This document shows positions 8,617-17,352 of a DNA stretch of 64,000 bases, piece by piece (position 1 is the first letter of the stretch; the number at the start of each line of letters is the position of its first letter). The DNA is from Asanoa sp. WMMD1127 (GTDB lineage Bacteria > Actinomycetota > Actinomycetes > Mycobacteriales > Micromonosporaceae), in contig NZ_JARUBP010000001.1 in assembly GCF_029626225.1 (NCBI RefSeq), forward strand, positions 2,418,001-2,482,000, written 5' to 3'. Under the pieces are notes generated by a model, which saw only the letters and a program-made list of their open reading frames with translations, was not told the origin of the DNA and did no database searches. The translations under genes and the position numbers were made by a program.

Positions 8617-11600
8617 CGTGATTCCTCTTCGTCGCCAAGGCCGGCACTGATCTGGCGCATCGCCCGTGCCACACCGGATTCGAACTGCTGGACCAGGTCA
8701 CGCGCGGCGTCCGGGTCCAGCGGTTGGTCAGACGTCCGACGCTCGGTGGTGAGCGCCGGGTCGTCGAGGGTGGCGCCCGGTTGGCGCCGGCGCAGCGGCT
8801 GGCCCGGTTGGGCCGTCGCCACGTTGCGGCTTCCAGCCGCCGCGCTCGTCGTGGTCGCCGCCGATCCGTGGGCGGCGCCGTTCGACGAACCGTTCACGGG
8901 TACGGGCTTCGCGCCCGGAATGGCACCGCCGCGCACCTGCCGCTCGGCGTAGCGGACACCGGCCTCGAACTCCTCGACCAGCGCGCGGGCTGCGGCCGGG
9001 TCGGCCGGCGTGGGCGACGGCGGCCCGGACGTCGGCGTCGCCGGCTCGCCCGAGGGAAGCTGCGCGCCCGGGACCCGGCGCCGCAGGACGGCCTGGGTCT
9101 CCTCGTCGGACAGCTCGGGCTTCGGCTTGGCCTTGGCCGGCGTGCCCTTCGCCGCCTTGGGCGGCTTCGGTGGCTGAACCGGCTGGGCCGGCCGAAGCGG
9201 CTGAACCGGCTGAGCTGCCTGGGCGGCCTCGGCTGGCTGAGTGCTCCCGGTCGGCTGGCCGTTCTGCGCGGCGCGCGGCGGTCCGTCGACCGACGCGGTG
9301 CCCGTCGCCGGCCGGGCCGACGGCGGGCGCTGGGTGGCGGGTCCGACCGGCCGCTGGTTGCCCGCCGGCGCGCCGGCCGGCTTGGCGCCGGTCTCGGTGC
9401 CCGGCTCGACCTCCCCGGCGATCCGTGGCTGCGGCACGAACGCGTTCCACGGCTGGCCGTTGGCGAGCATCTTGCTCGCCCGGTCGAGCGCCGACTCGTC
9501 GAAGCCCGGGCTGTTGCCGGTCGGGGCGCCGTGGCGCCGGCTCAGCGGCGTGGGGCGGCGGCCGGCGGGCGGCTCGGCGTCCGAGTCGTCCCCGCTCGCC
9601 CCGGTCGGGCTCGACGCTCCGGTCGGGCTCGACGCTCCGGTCGGGCTCGACGTCCCGGTCGGGCTCGACGTCCCGGTCGGATTCGGCGTCCCGGTCGGGC
9701 TCGGCGTCGCGGTCGGCGGGTCGGCCGGGTTCGGCGTCAGGGTCGGCGGGTCGGTCCGGCCCGGCACCCGCTGGCGGATCGGCCACTCGGGCGCGGCGGC
9801 CGCGGGCGGTGCGGCGGCACCCACCCCATCGGCCGCAGCGCCGGAGTCGGCGGGCGGGGCGACGGGATCCGCGGCACCGGCCGGCGCGGGTGCCGGCCCG
9901 GCGGCCGGTGCCGCGGACGATGCACCGCTCCCGACGCCGGTGCGGCGGTCGGGTCGGAACGGGTCGTAGACGGGCGCGGCCGAGCCGTCGCCACCGACCA
10001 CCGGCGGGGCGGCCCGGCCGTCGTCGGCGGCCGGCAGCTCGCGCCGGGTCGGCTCGGCGCCGACGCGGGCCCGGGCGACCGCCGAGACCGGCGGCAGCTC
10101 GGCGCCGGAGACGAGGTCGCGCTCGTGCACCTCGAGCTCAGCCGTGACACCGCCGCCGGGCGTCGGCGTGAGCGTCACGCGCATGCCGTGCCGGCGGGCC
10201 AGCCGGCCGACCACGAACAGCCCGAGCACCTCGGTGGGCACCAGGTCGAGCCGCTCGCGGTGGGCGAGCCGGGCGTTCTCCTCGGCCATCCGCTCGGGCG
10301 TCATCCCCAGGCCGTGGTCGACGACGAGCAGGCGGATGCCGGGGTCGCTGACGACGCCGGTGACCGTGACGCGGGTGTGCGGCGGCGAGAACGTGGTCGC
10401 GTTCTCCATCAGCTCGGCCAGCACCAGCACCAGGTCGCCGATCATCGACGGCGCGATGTTGATCTCGGTCGGCACCTTGATGTCGACCCGCAGGTAGTCC
10501 TCGATCTCACCCAGCGCCAGCCGGATGACGTCGGTCAGCGGCAGCGGAGCGACGTGGCTGTCGGCGCCGGCCGAGCCGGAGAGCACCACGAGGCTGCTGG
10601 CGCTGCGGCGCAGCCGGCTGGAGATGTGGTCGAGCCGGTAGAGGTGCTGCAGCCGGCCCGGGTCGGCCTCCTGCCGCTCCAGCCGGTCGATCAGGGCGAG
10701 CTGGCGGCCGACCAGGTTCTGCGTGCGCCGGCCGACGTGCCCGAACATCTGCGCGACGTTGCGCCGGCCGGCGACCTGCCGCTCGACCAGCCGCGCGGCG
10801 GTGGCCTGGACCCGCTCGAACGCCCGGGCCAGGTCGCCGACCTCGTCGCGGGCGCTCACGTCGACCGCTTCCAGCCGCACCGGCACCGACGAGTCCAGCT
10901 CGCCGTCGGCCACCTTGGTCAGCTCCGCCTCGGCGACCTCGGCGACGCCGTCGGCCGACTGGGTCAGCCGGGTCAGCGGCCGGGCCACCGCACGGGCGAC
11001 CGCGACGCTCAGCAGCACGACGCAGAGCAGCAGGAGCACACAGGCCAGACCCACGCCGTACGCCTCCGTCAGGGCTCGTCTCTGCTGGTCGGTGACCTCG
11101 GCCTTGACGTCGGCGATGATCCGTTTCTCGACGAACGTGCCGAGCGTCATCAGCGACTCGGCGGTCGGGAACAGCTGCGAAAGCGTGATGTCCTTGAGCG
11201 CATCGAGCGGGTCCTGCGAGAACCGGCCGAGGAAGTCGTCGGAGGTGCTGCGGTTGTCGACGCCCTTCTGCACCAGGTTGTAGACGCTGTTCTGTTCCGG
11301 CGTCGCGTAGAGACGGAACCGGTCGACGTCCTGCAGCAGGATCGCCATCGTCGAGGTGAACTGGTTGTCGATCGACTTCTGCTTCTGTGCCGCGATCACC
11401 ACAATCTGCGCGGCCACCTGGCTGACGCCCTCGTCGGAGCGCAGCACGGCGTCGAGCGCCATGACCTGCCGGCCGGCGGGCGTCGTGGTGTCCGCCTTGT
11501 TGCGCAGCTGCAAAGAGTTGATCAACTGGGAGATCCCGTTGCCGAACGCCTTCATCACGTCCGGGGGAGTTGCTCCGCGGTTGAGCACGGAAGCGCGCGT

Positions 11601-11951
11601 CGTGGCCAGCGCGGGCAGCGCTTCGAGCGCCGACCGGACGTCGCCGGGGATGTCCGGAGTCGCCGTCAGGTCGGCGATGGCGTCGGTGACCTGGGCGCTC
11701 TGCAGCACGAGCCGGTCGCGATCGACGACCTGGAGGTAGTAGCCGATCGACAGCATCCGCTCCTGCTGGATGTTCTGCACCAGCGAGCCGACCCGGCCGG
11801 CGATGTCCACCGTGCGCGCCGTCTCCGCGGCCCGCTCGGCGGTGTCGACCCGACTGGCGACCACCGGCACCGCCAGCGCGACGATGCCCAGCAGCGGCGC
11901 GATCAGGAGGAGCGCGAGCTTTCCGCGGATTCGTAACCTACCGAGCAGCAC
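8613..11951 (-). CDS. cvnA: Conservon sensor kinase-like protein (CvnA-like) with NIT sensor domain
   Basis: 1112 residues from GTG at 11951, overlapping the upstream gene by 14 nt. Order: TM1 (about 10-32); an extracytoplasmic nitrate/nitrite-sensing (NIT)-type helical domain beginning QNIQQERMLSIGYYLQ; TM2 (about 297-320); HAMP; a dimerisation region (RLQHLYRLDHISSRLRRSA); and HATPase_c with ELMENATTFSPP (about 513) and VVDHGLGM (about 543). Roughly 490 C-terminal residues are Pro/Ala/Thr-rich and probably disordered. The nitrate ligand is only a family name and is not shown here. It should be the input protein of the conservon. Confidence 0.9.
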   Translation of the reverse strand: MLLGRLRIRGKLALLLIAPLLGIVALAVPVVASRVDTAERAAETARTVDIAGRVGSLVQNIQQERMLSIGYYLQVVDRDRLVLQSAQVTDAIADLTATPDIPGDVRSALEALPALATTRASVLNRGATPPDVMKAFGNGISQLINSLQLRNKADTTTPAGRQVMALDAVLRSDEGVSQVAAQIVVIAAQKQKSIDNQFTSTMAILLQDVDRFRLYATPEQNSVYNLVQKGVDNRSTSDDFLGRFSQDPLDALKDITLSQLFPTAESLMTLGTFVEKRIIADVKAEVTDQQRRALTEAYGVGLACVLLLLCVVLLSVAVARAVARPLTRLTQSADGVAEVAEAELTKVADGELDSSVPVRLEAVDVSARDEVGDLARAFERVQATAARLVERQVAGRRNVAQMFGHVGRRTQNLVGRQLALIDRLERQEADPGRLQHLYRLDHISSRLRRSASSLVVLSGSAGADSHVAPLPLTDVIRLALGEIEDYLRVDIKVPTEINIAPSMIGDLVLVLAELMENATTFSPPHTRVTVTGVVSDPGIRLLVVDHGLGMTPERMAEENARLAHRERLDLVPTEVLGLFVVGRLARRHGMRVTLTPTPGGGVTAELEVHERDLVSGAELPPVSAVARARVGAEPTRRELPAADDGRAAPPVVGGDGSAAPVYDPFRPDRRTGVGSGASSAAPAAGPAPAPAGAADPVAPPADSGAAADGVGAAAPPAAAAPEWPIRQRVPGRTDPPTLTPNPADPPTATPSPTGTPNPTGTSSPTGTSSPTGASSPTGASSPTGASGDDSDAEPPAGRRPTPLSRRHGAPTGNSPGFDESALDRASKMLANGQPWNAFVPQPRIAGEVEPGTETGAKPAGAPAGNQRPVGPATQRPPSARPATGTASVDGPPRAAQNGQPTGSTQPAEAAQAAQPVQPLRPAQPVQPPKPPKAAKGTPAKAKPKPELSDEETQAVLRRRVPGAQLPSGEPATPTSGPPSPTPADPAAARALVEEFEAGVRYAERQVRGGAIPGAKPVPVNGSSNGAAHGSAATTTSAAAGSRNVATAQPGQPLRRRQPGATLDDPALTTERRTSDQPLDPDAARDLVQQFESGVARAMRQISAGLGDEEESR
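9601..9712. repeat. 18-bp in-frame tandem repeat inside the cvnA tail
   Basis: About six copies of cggtcgggctcgacgctc-like units in register with the codons of the minus-strand gene, encoding a repeating Pro-Thr-Gly-(Ala/Thr)-Ser-Ser hexapeptide. It forms part of the disordered C-terminal tail and suggests slippage-driven length variation between strains. Confidence 0.85.
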
Positions 11952-13170
11952 CGGAGCGCTCCCACTGTGTCTGGTTGTCCTGGGCCGCGCCGCGGTTCGG
12001 CGCGCTGGCGATGGACGCGACCGCCGGCCACACCGTGGGATCGTTGGTGGGCGGCGGCGCCGGGTCGCTGTCAGGGAACGGGCCGGTGGCCCGCGCCCGG
12101 CGCGGCCTGCCGCCGAGGAACAAGGCGACGAAGAAGCCGATCGCCAGTAGGACCGCGAGCGCGGCGGCTCCGGCGGCCAGCAGCCGAGACCGGTCGATCT
12201 CGTCGGCCCGGGCATCGAGCAGCCCCTCCACCTCGCTGAGGATCGCGGTGGAGAGCTCGCCGGCAGCGGTCTGCAGCCCACCGCGGGCGAGGTCGATGAT
12301 CGACAGGTCGCTGAGCCCGGACTGACCACTGCTCGCGGCCGCCGGGATGGACGCGAACATGGCCGCCATGTTGTCCGAGGCGCGCTGGAAGTTGTCGAGG
12401 CGGCTGAGCAGGTTGCTGCCCAGCGTGCGGCTTTCGGTGCTGTCGACGGCGGACCGCAGGTCGTCGACGACCCGGGCCGACGCGTCGAACAGCGTGACGC
12501 GGGCGGCGGTGAGCTCCGTCAGCAGCTGGGCCTGCTGGGCAAGCTGCTCCGGGGTCGCGGGCTGGCCCGTAGGCGCCTGCGCCCGGGCCTTCAGGGCAAG
12601 TGCTGCCGCGTCGGCCAGCCGGCCTGCCGCGATGACCGCGACCGGCAGCTCGCCGGCGGCGCTGTTCTGCAGGTTGAACGCGTCGCCGTCGGGGTCGTGC
12701 ACCAGCCCGGACTCGACGCGCACCTTGGCGTACAGGGCGAGGACCAGGTCCCCGATCTCTCGGAAGCCCCGGATCATCTCGACCGGGTCGGCACCCGTCG
12801 GCGCGTTCCGCAGCGCGTCGAGGCGGCTGCGGATGCCGGTCCACCGGTCCGTCGTGCGCAGCGTCGCGCCGAGCCGCGCGTCCGTGGCGTCGTGGGCGAG
12901 CACGGCGGTGATCACCGCTTCGCGCGGCGCGGGCTTGCCGGCGACCGCCGCGGACTGCACGTTGGCGAGCGCCTGGCCGACGGGCTGGAGGGTGCGCAGG
13001 TAAGCCACGCCGTCGAGCTCTCGCTCGGTCGCCCGGGCCTTGTCGCCTTCGGACCGCCAGGTCTGCGCGAACAGCACCGCGGTGGGCACCAGCAGCGCGA
13101 GGACCAGAATGGACAGCAGGACGGACTGCGCCCCCGAGCGAGCCCGGGAACGCGGTGCGGAACGTGTCAT
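11938..13170 (-). CDS. Membrane sensor-like protein upstream of the conservon kinase
   Basis: 410 residues. ATG at 13170 has GGAGGGG about 6 nt upstream. Topology: TM near residues 18-38, a large all-helical extracytoplasmic domain (about 40-345) with many Ala-rich heptad-like segments, a second TM near 348-368, then a short cytoplasmic Pro-rich tail. The layout mirrors the sensor half of CvnA without kinase domains. It is first in the operon and overlaps cvnA by 14 nt. I infer a co-sensor or ligand-binding partner of CvnA; no family motif was recognised. Confidence 0.75.
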   Translation of the reverse strand: MTRSAPRSRARSGAQSVLLSILVLALLVPTAVLFAQTWRSEGDKARATERELDGVAYLRTLQPVGQALANVQSAAVAGKPAPREAVITAVLAHDATDARLGATLRTTDRWTGIRSRLDALRNAPTGADPVEMIRGFREIGDLVLALYAKVRVESGLVHDPDGDAFNLQNSAAGELPVAVIAAGRLADAAALALKARAQAPTGQPATPEQLAQQAQLLTELTAARVTLFDASARVVDDLRSAVDSTESRTLGSNLLSRLDNFQRASDNMAAMFASIPAAASSGQSGLSDLSIIDLARGGLQTAAGELSTAILSEVEGLLDARADEIDRSRLLAAGAAALAVLLAIGFFVALFLGGRPRRARATGPFPDSDPAPPPTNDPTVWPAVASIASAPNRGAAQDNQTQWERSGAAR

Positions 13171-13481
13171 CGGCAACCCCTCCACGAAGTGGTGGCACGG
13201 GCGCAAATGAACGCCCCGGCCGTCCCGTCCACCGGACGGAGAAACTAGTGGAGGGGCACCCAGGCCGGTCCAAACCGAACAGCCATTTCTCCTTCATCCG
13301 TCTATTTCTATGGCCCTCCGTGATGGATCAAGATGTGAATCCTTACTCTGCGTAACTTGCTGTCGGTTCATTGACCGGTCGGTGTAATACGTCGGATTTC
13401 GCGGGATAAGCATGCGTCCCACGAAGCGGCTGCGCCCAAGACTCAGACAATGCTCAGCCGCCGCGCCGTACCTTTGGCGGC
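13171..13481. promoter_or_regulatory. Divergent promoter region, conservon operon / hydrolase-ABC gene
   Basis: This 311-bp intergenic region is markedly more AT-rich around 13280-13400 than its surroundings and should hold both promoters. For the plus strand, TTGACC near 13373 is followed about 11 bp later by TAATAC near 13390; this is a poorly spaced pair, so the promoter is only tentative. The palindrome GACCGGTC lies in the same place and could be a repressor site. No RNA gene or terminator is visible. Confidence 0.4.
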
Positions 13482-16262
13482 ATGTCCCCACCGCTGTCCC
13501 GCACCAAGCGCCGCCTGCTCGCCGCCGGCGCGGCCGTGATCGTCCTCGCCGGCGCCGTCACCTGGGCCGTCTGGCCGGACGACCCCGGCTTCACCACGCA
13601 GGACGCGCGGATCCAGGTGCGCTCGGGCCCCGGTGGCGACGAACCGGTCGAACTGGACACCCGGCTGTTCCTTCCGAACGGCGCCTCGGCCGGCGACAAG
13701 GTGCCCGCGGTGCTGCTCGCGCACGGTTTCGGCGGCACCAAGGAGACCACCTACAGCGACGCCGAGGACCTCGCCGGCATCGGTTATGCGGTGCTGACCT
13801 ACACCGCCCGGGGCTTCGGCCGCAGCGGTGGCCAGATCCACCTCGACAATCCCGACTACGAGGTACGCGACGCGCAGCGCCTGGTCGACTGGCTGGCCGC
13901 CCGGCCGGAGATCAGCACCGACGGTCCCGGCGATCCCAAGGTGGGCGTCGTCGGCAGCTCGTACGGCGGCGGTCTGGCCCTCCTGCTCGCCGCCCAGGAC
14001 CAGCGGATCGACGCGGCCGTCCCGATGGCGACCTGGAACGACCTCGCCAACGCGTTCCTGCCGGAGTCGACCGGGCGAGGTCCCGTCGACGGCGTCTTCA
14101 AGAAGACCTGGGCCGGCCTGTTCTTCGGCAACGGCGCCGGCGCCGGGCTCGATCTCGACTCGCTCGGCGCGGCGCCGCCCAGCGCGGCCGCGGCGCTCGG
14201 CGTCGATCCGTCTTGCGGCCGGTTCGCTGCCGACGTCTGCGCGGCCTACCAGCGGATCGCCACCGCCGGCCGGGCCGACCAGGCCGCCGTCGACCTGCTC
14301 CGCCGGTCGAGCCCCGCCGGCGTGCTCGACCGGATCAAGGCGCCCACGCTGCTGGTGCAGGGCACCGCGGACACCCTGTTCCCGCTCTCGGAGGCGGACG
14401 CCAACGCCCGCGGCATCGCCGCCACCGGCACCCCGGTGCGGGTCGCCTGGTTCACCGGCGGCCACGACGGCGGCGACGGGCCGCAGTCCGACCGCGACCG
14501 GATCCGGTTCCTGATGGCCCAGTGGCTCGACCACTACGTCAAGGGCAGCGGCGACACCCCGTCCGACAGCTTCACCTGGTCGCGCATCACCGGCTTCAAC
14601 GCGCTCGATCGAGGCGTGGTGACCAGCGGTTACTCCGACCCGGCGTACCCGGGTCTGGCCGGCGCCGGCACCTCGACCGTGACCGTCGCCGGGCCGCCGC
14701 AGCCGATCGCGAACCCGCCGTCAGGCAACCCGGCGGCCATCTCGTCGCTGCCCGGCGCCGGCGGCGGACTCTCCTCGTTCGTCAACGGCGTGGTCACCGA
14801 CCTGCCCGGCCAGCACGCCCGGTTCACCTCGGAGCCGCTGGACCGCCCGCTCGACATCGTCGGCGCGCCGACCGTGCGGATCCGGGCCGCCTCGCCGACC
14901 GGCGAGGCCGTGCTCTTCGTCAAGCTCTACGACGTCGACCCGCAGGGCGTGGGCACGCTGTCCAGCGGCCTGATCGCGCCGGTCCGGCTGACCGGGCTCC
15001 CGGCCGACATCGCGCAGGCGGCGCCGGTCACGGTGACGCTGCCGGCGATCGTCCACCGGGTCGAGGCCGGGCACACGCTGCGGATCGCCGTCGCCACGGC
15101 CGACCAGGCGTACGCGACCCCGGCCGAGCCCACCGTCTACACCGTGGACGTGCCGGACGGCGCGACCACGGTGACCCTTCCGACCGTGACCGGCGAGCCG
15201 ATCGCCAGCCCGCAGGTGATCTGGCGGTGGGTGCTGGTCGGCCTGCTGGCGGCCATCGCGATCGGCCTCGTCGTGGTCGTCCTGGTCGTCCGGCGGCGCC
15301 GCAACCGGCACGACACCTCGGTGCATCCCGAGTACGCGGACGTGCCGCTGCGGGTCGACGCGCTGCGCAAGGAGTACGGCAGCTTCGTCGCCGTCGACCG
15401 GGTCGACTTCGAGGTGCGCCGGGGCCAGGTCGTCGGCCTGCTCGGCCCGAACGGCGCCGGCAAGACCACCACGCTGCGGGTGCTGATGGGCCTGACCACG
15501 CCGACCGCCGGCCAGATCCACGTGTTCGGGCACCCGCTGGTGCCGGGCTCGCCGGTGCTGTCGCGGATCGGCGCGCTGGTCGAGGGCCCCGGCTTCCTGC
15601 CGCACCTGAGCGGGCTGGCCAACCTCCGCGCGTACTGGGCGGCCACCGGCCGGCCCGCCGAGGAGGCCCGGCTCGACCGGGCCCTGGAGATCGCCGGCCT
15701 CGGCGAGTCGGTGCACCGCCGCGTCAAGACCTACAGCCACGGCATGAAGCAGCGGCTGGCCATCGCGCAGGCGATGCTCGGCCTGCCGGAGCTGCTGGTG
15801 CTCGACGAGCCGACGGACGGGCTCGACCCGCCGCAGATCGCCGAGATGCGCCGGGTGCTCAAGCGCTACGCCACCGACGGCCGGGCGGTGCTGGTCTCCA
15901 GCCACCTGCTGGCCGAGGTGGAGCAGACCTGCACGCACGTCGTGGTCGTCAACAAGGGCGCGATCGTCGCCGCCGGTCCGGTCGACGAGATCGTCGGCGA
16001 GTCGCCCACCGTGCAGATCGAGGTGTCCGACGGGGACGCCGCCGCCGGCGTGCTGGGTCAGCTCAGCGGCGTCCGCTCGGTCGCCGTCGACGGCGATCCG
16101 CGACAGCTGGTGGTCGACACCAACGGCACCGCCCGCAGCGAGGTGGTGGCCGAGCTCGTGCGGGCCGGCATCGGGGTGGAGCGGGTGGTGCCCCGGCGCC
16201 GCCTGGAGGACGCGTTCCTCGCGCTGGTGGGGGAGAGCTCTAGTGGAAGCGGAGACCGATGA
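13482..16262 (+). CDS. Fused extracytoplasmic CocE/S15-like hydrolase and ABC transporter ATPase
   Basis: 926 residues. Residues 1-32 are a signal anchor. About 40-420 form an alpha/beta hydrolase of the X-Pro dipeptidyl-peptidase/CocE class: GSSYGGG nucleophile (Ser about 159), GTADTLFP (Asp about 296), GGHDGG (His about 327). A jelly-roll C-terminal domain follows (about 420-575), then a TM at about 580-605. The rest is a cytoplasmic ABC ATPase: GPNGAGKTTT (about 655), YSHGMKQR signature (about 750), LLVLDEPTDG (about 771). The permease follows with an ATGA overlap. Coupling of hydrolysis outside to transport is inferred. Confidence 0.88.
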   Translation: MSPPLSRTKRRLLAAGAAVIVLAGAVTWAVWPDDPGFTTQDARIQVRSGPGGDEPVELDTRLFLPNGASAGDKVPAVLLAHGFGGTKETTYSDAEDLAGIGYAVLTYTARGFGRSGGQIHLDNPDYEVRDAQRLVDWLAARPEISTDGPGDPKVGVVGSSYGGGLALLLAAQDQRIDAAVPMATWNDLANAFLPESTGRGPVDGVFKKTWAGLFFGNGAGAGLDLDSLGAAPPSAAAALGVDPSCGRFAADVCAAYQRIATAGRADQAAVDLLRRSSPAGVLDRIKAPTLLVQGTADTLFPLSEADANARGIAATGTPVRVAWFTGGHDGGDGPQSDRDRIRFLMAQWLDHYVKGSGDTPSDSFTWSRITGFNALDRGVVTSGYSDPAYPGLAGAGTSTVTVAGPPQPIANPPSGNPAAISSLPGAGGGLSSFVNGVVTDLPGQHARFTSEPLDRPLDIVGAPTVRIRAASPTGEAVLFVKLYDVDPQGVGTLSSGLIAPVRLTGLPADIAQAAPVTVTLPAIVHRVEAGHTLRIAVATADQAYATPAEPTVYTVDVPDGATTVTLPTVTGEPIASPQVIWRWVLVGLLAAIAIGLVVVVLVVRRRRNRHDTSVHPEYADVPLRVDALRKEYGSFVAVDRVDFEVRRGQVVGLLGPNGAGKTTTLRVLMGLTTPTAGQIHVFGHPLVPGSPVLSRIGALVEGPGFLPHLSGLANLRAYWAATGRPAEEARLDRALEIAGLGESVHRRVKTYSHGMKQRLAIAQAMLGLPELLVLDEPTDGLDPPQIAEMRRVLKRYATDGRAVLVSSHLLAEVEQTCTHVVVVNKGAIVAAGPVDEIVGESPTVQIEVSDGDAAAGVLGQLSGVRSVAVDGDPRQLVVDTNGTARSEVVAELVRAGIGVERVVPRRRLEDAFLALVGESSSGSGDR

Positions 16263-17125
16263 CTGACCTGCGAGCGGGCGCGGCGGCGGGCTATCGGGCC
16301 GCCCGCACCCTGCCGATCCGGGCGGAATGGCGACGGCAGTGGTCGCGGGCGCGTACCCGATGGGCCCTGGGTCTGATGCTCCTGCTGCCCTTGATCATTC
16401 TGGTCGCCTTCCAGTTCGACAGCGGTGGCGACGACGACAACGGCGGCGGCGAGTTCGGCAGCCTGATCGACCTGGCGACCTCCGGGGGCCTCAACTTCAC
16501 CCTGTTCTGCCTGTACGTGTCGGCCACCTTCCTGCTGGTCGTGGCCGTCGCGCTGTTCTGCGGCGACACCGTGGCCAGCGAGGCGCAGTGGGGCAGCCTG
16601 CGCTACCTGCTGGCGGTGCCGGTGCCGCGGGCCCGGCTGGTCGCGGTCAAGCTGGTCGTCGCGCTCGGCTACTCGGGGCTGGCGCTGCTGACCCTGGCCG
16701 GCACGGCGCTGGCGGTCGGCACGGCCCGCTACGGCTGGGGGCCCCTGCGCAGCACGGTGGCCAACGAGATCGCGCCCGGCGCCGGGCTGGTCCGGCTGCT
16801 GGGCATCCTCGGCTACCTCGCCGTGGTCCTGCTGGTGGTGGCCGGCCTGGCCTTCCTGCTCTCCGTGTCGACGGACGCCCCGCTGGGCGCGGTCGGCGGC
16901 GCGGTGCTGCTGTGGATCCTGTCGAGCATCCTCGACCAGATCACCGCGCTCGGCGCCCTGCGCAACCTGCTGCCGACGCACTACAGCACCGCGTGGTTGG
17001 GGCTGCTCTCCACACCGGCGCAGTACGACGACATCGTCAAGGGCGCCATATCGGCCGTGGTCTACGCGACGCTGTTCTGGTCGCTGGCGTTCTGGCGTTT
17101 CACCCGCAAGGACGTGACCAGCTGA
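16259..17125 (+). CDS. ABC-2 type transporter permease
   Basis: 288 residues with six hydrophobic segments: a basic N-terminal cytoplasmic stretch, TM1 (about 38-54), an acidic Asp/Gly-rich loop, then five further TMs. The LFCGDTVASEAQWGSLRYLLAVPVPRARLVAVK segment is the coupling region typical of ABC-2 permeases. Translationally coupled (ATGA at 16259) to the hydrolase-ATPase fusion, so they should form one transporter. A strong hairpin at 17161-17184 probably ends the transcript. Substrate and direction unknown. Confidence 0.85.
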   Translation: MTDLRAGAAAGYRAARTLPIRAEWRRQWSRARTRWALGLMLLLPLIILVAFQFDSGGDDDNGGGEFGSLIDLATSGGLNFTLFCLYVSATFLLVVAVALFCGDTVASEAQWGSLRYLLAVPVPRARLVAVKLVVALGYSGLALLTLAGTALAVGTARYGWGPLRSTVANEIAPGAGLVRLLGILGYLAVVLLVVAGLAFLLSVSTDAPLGAVGGAVLLWILSSILDQITALGALRNLLPTHYSTAWLGLLSTPAQYDDIVKGAISAVVYATLFWSLAFWRFTRKDVTS

Positions 17126-17160
17126 GCGCTTGAGGCCTGGTTCACACACTGGGAAGCGAC

Positions 17161-17184
17161 AGGCCTCCGCCCCGGCGGAGGCCT
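17161..17184 (+). terminator. Hairpin terminator after the ABC permease
   Basis: Perfect 11-bp inverted repeat (AGGCCTCCGCC ... GGCGGAGGCCT) with a minimal loop, 36 bp after the permease stop and just ahead of the riboswitch leader. There is no long U-tract, as is common in actinomycetes. Confidence 0.7.
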
Positions 17185-17209
17185 TACACTTGGCTCCACA
17201 ACTGCATAC

Positions 17210-17340
17210 CTCATCCAGAGGGGCTGAGGGATACGGCCCGACGACGCCCCGGCAACCACCTCCGGCGACTCATCGCAGAGCGCGCGGTGCGCAGGTGCCA
17301 ATTCCGTCCCCGCCGCACCGTGCGGCGTGGGGAAGATGAG
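17210..17340 (+). promoter_or_regulatory. SAM-responsive riboswitch (S-box type) of the thrC gene
   Basis: The conserved SAM-I-family core is readable: CTCATC-CAGAG-GGG-CTGAGGGA ... GGCCCGACGACGCCCCGGCAACC, then GCAGGTGCCAATTCC, closing with GATGAG. CTCATC (17210-17215) pairs with GATGAG (17335-17340) as P1. The thrC Shine-Dalgarno (GAGAGGA, 17338-17344) begins inside the 3' strand of P1, so SAM-stabilised P1 would mask it: translational repression by SAM is inferred. Whether the pseudoknot and P4 are those of SAM-I or SAM-IV needs a covariance-model score. Confidence 0.9.
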
Positions 17341-17352
17341 AGGACCTCCCTC

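Noticed and set aside
8724..11936. 1070-codon plus-strand frame opposite cvnA
   Set aside because: Mirror of a high-GC3 gene; no motif, and the minus strand encodes NIT, HAMP and HATPase domains.
17287..17352. Longer threonine synthase N-terminus
   Set aside because: Would translate the riboswitch 3' part; the ATG at 17353 has a good Shine-Dalgarno and starts at the conserved zinc-ribbon region.
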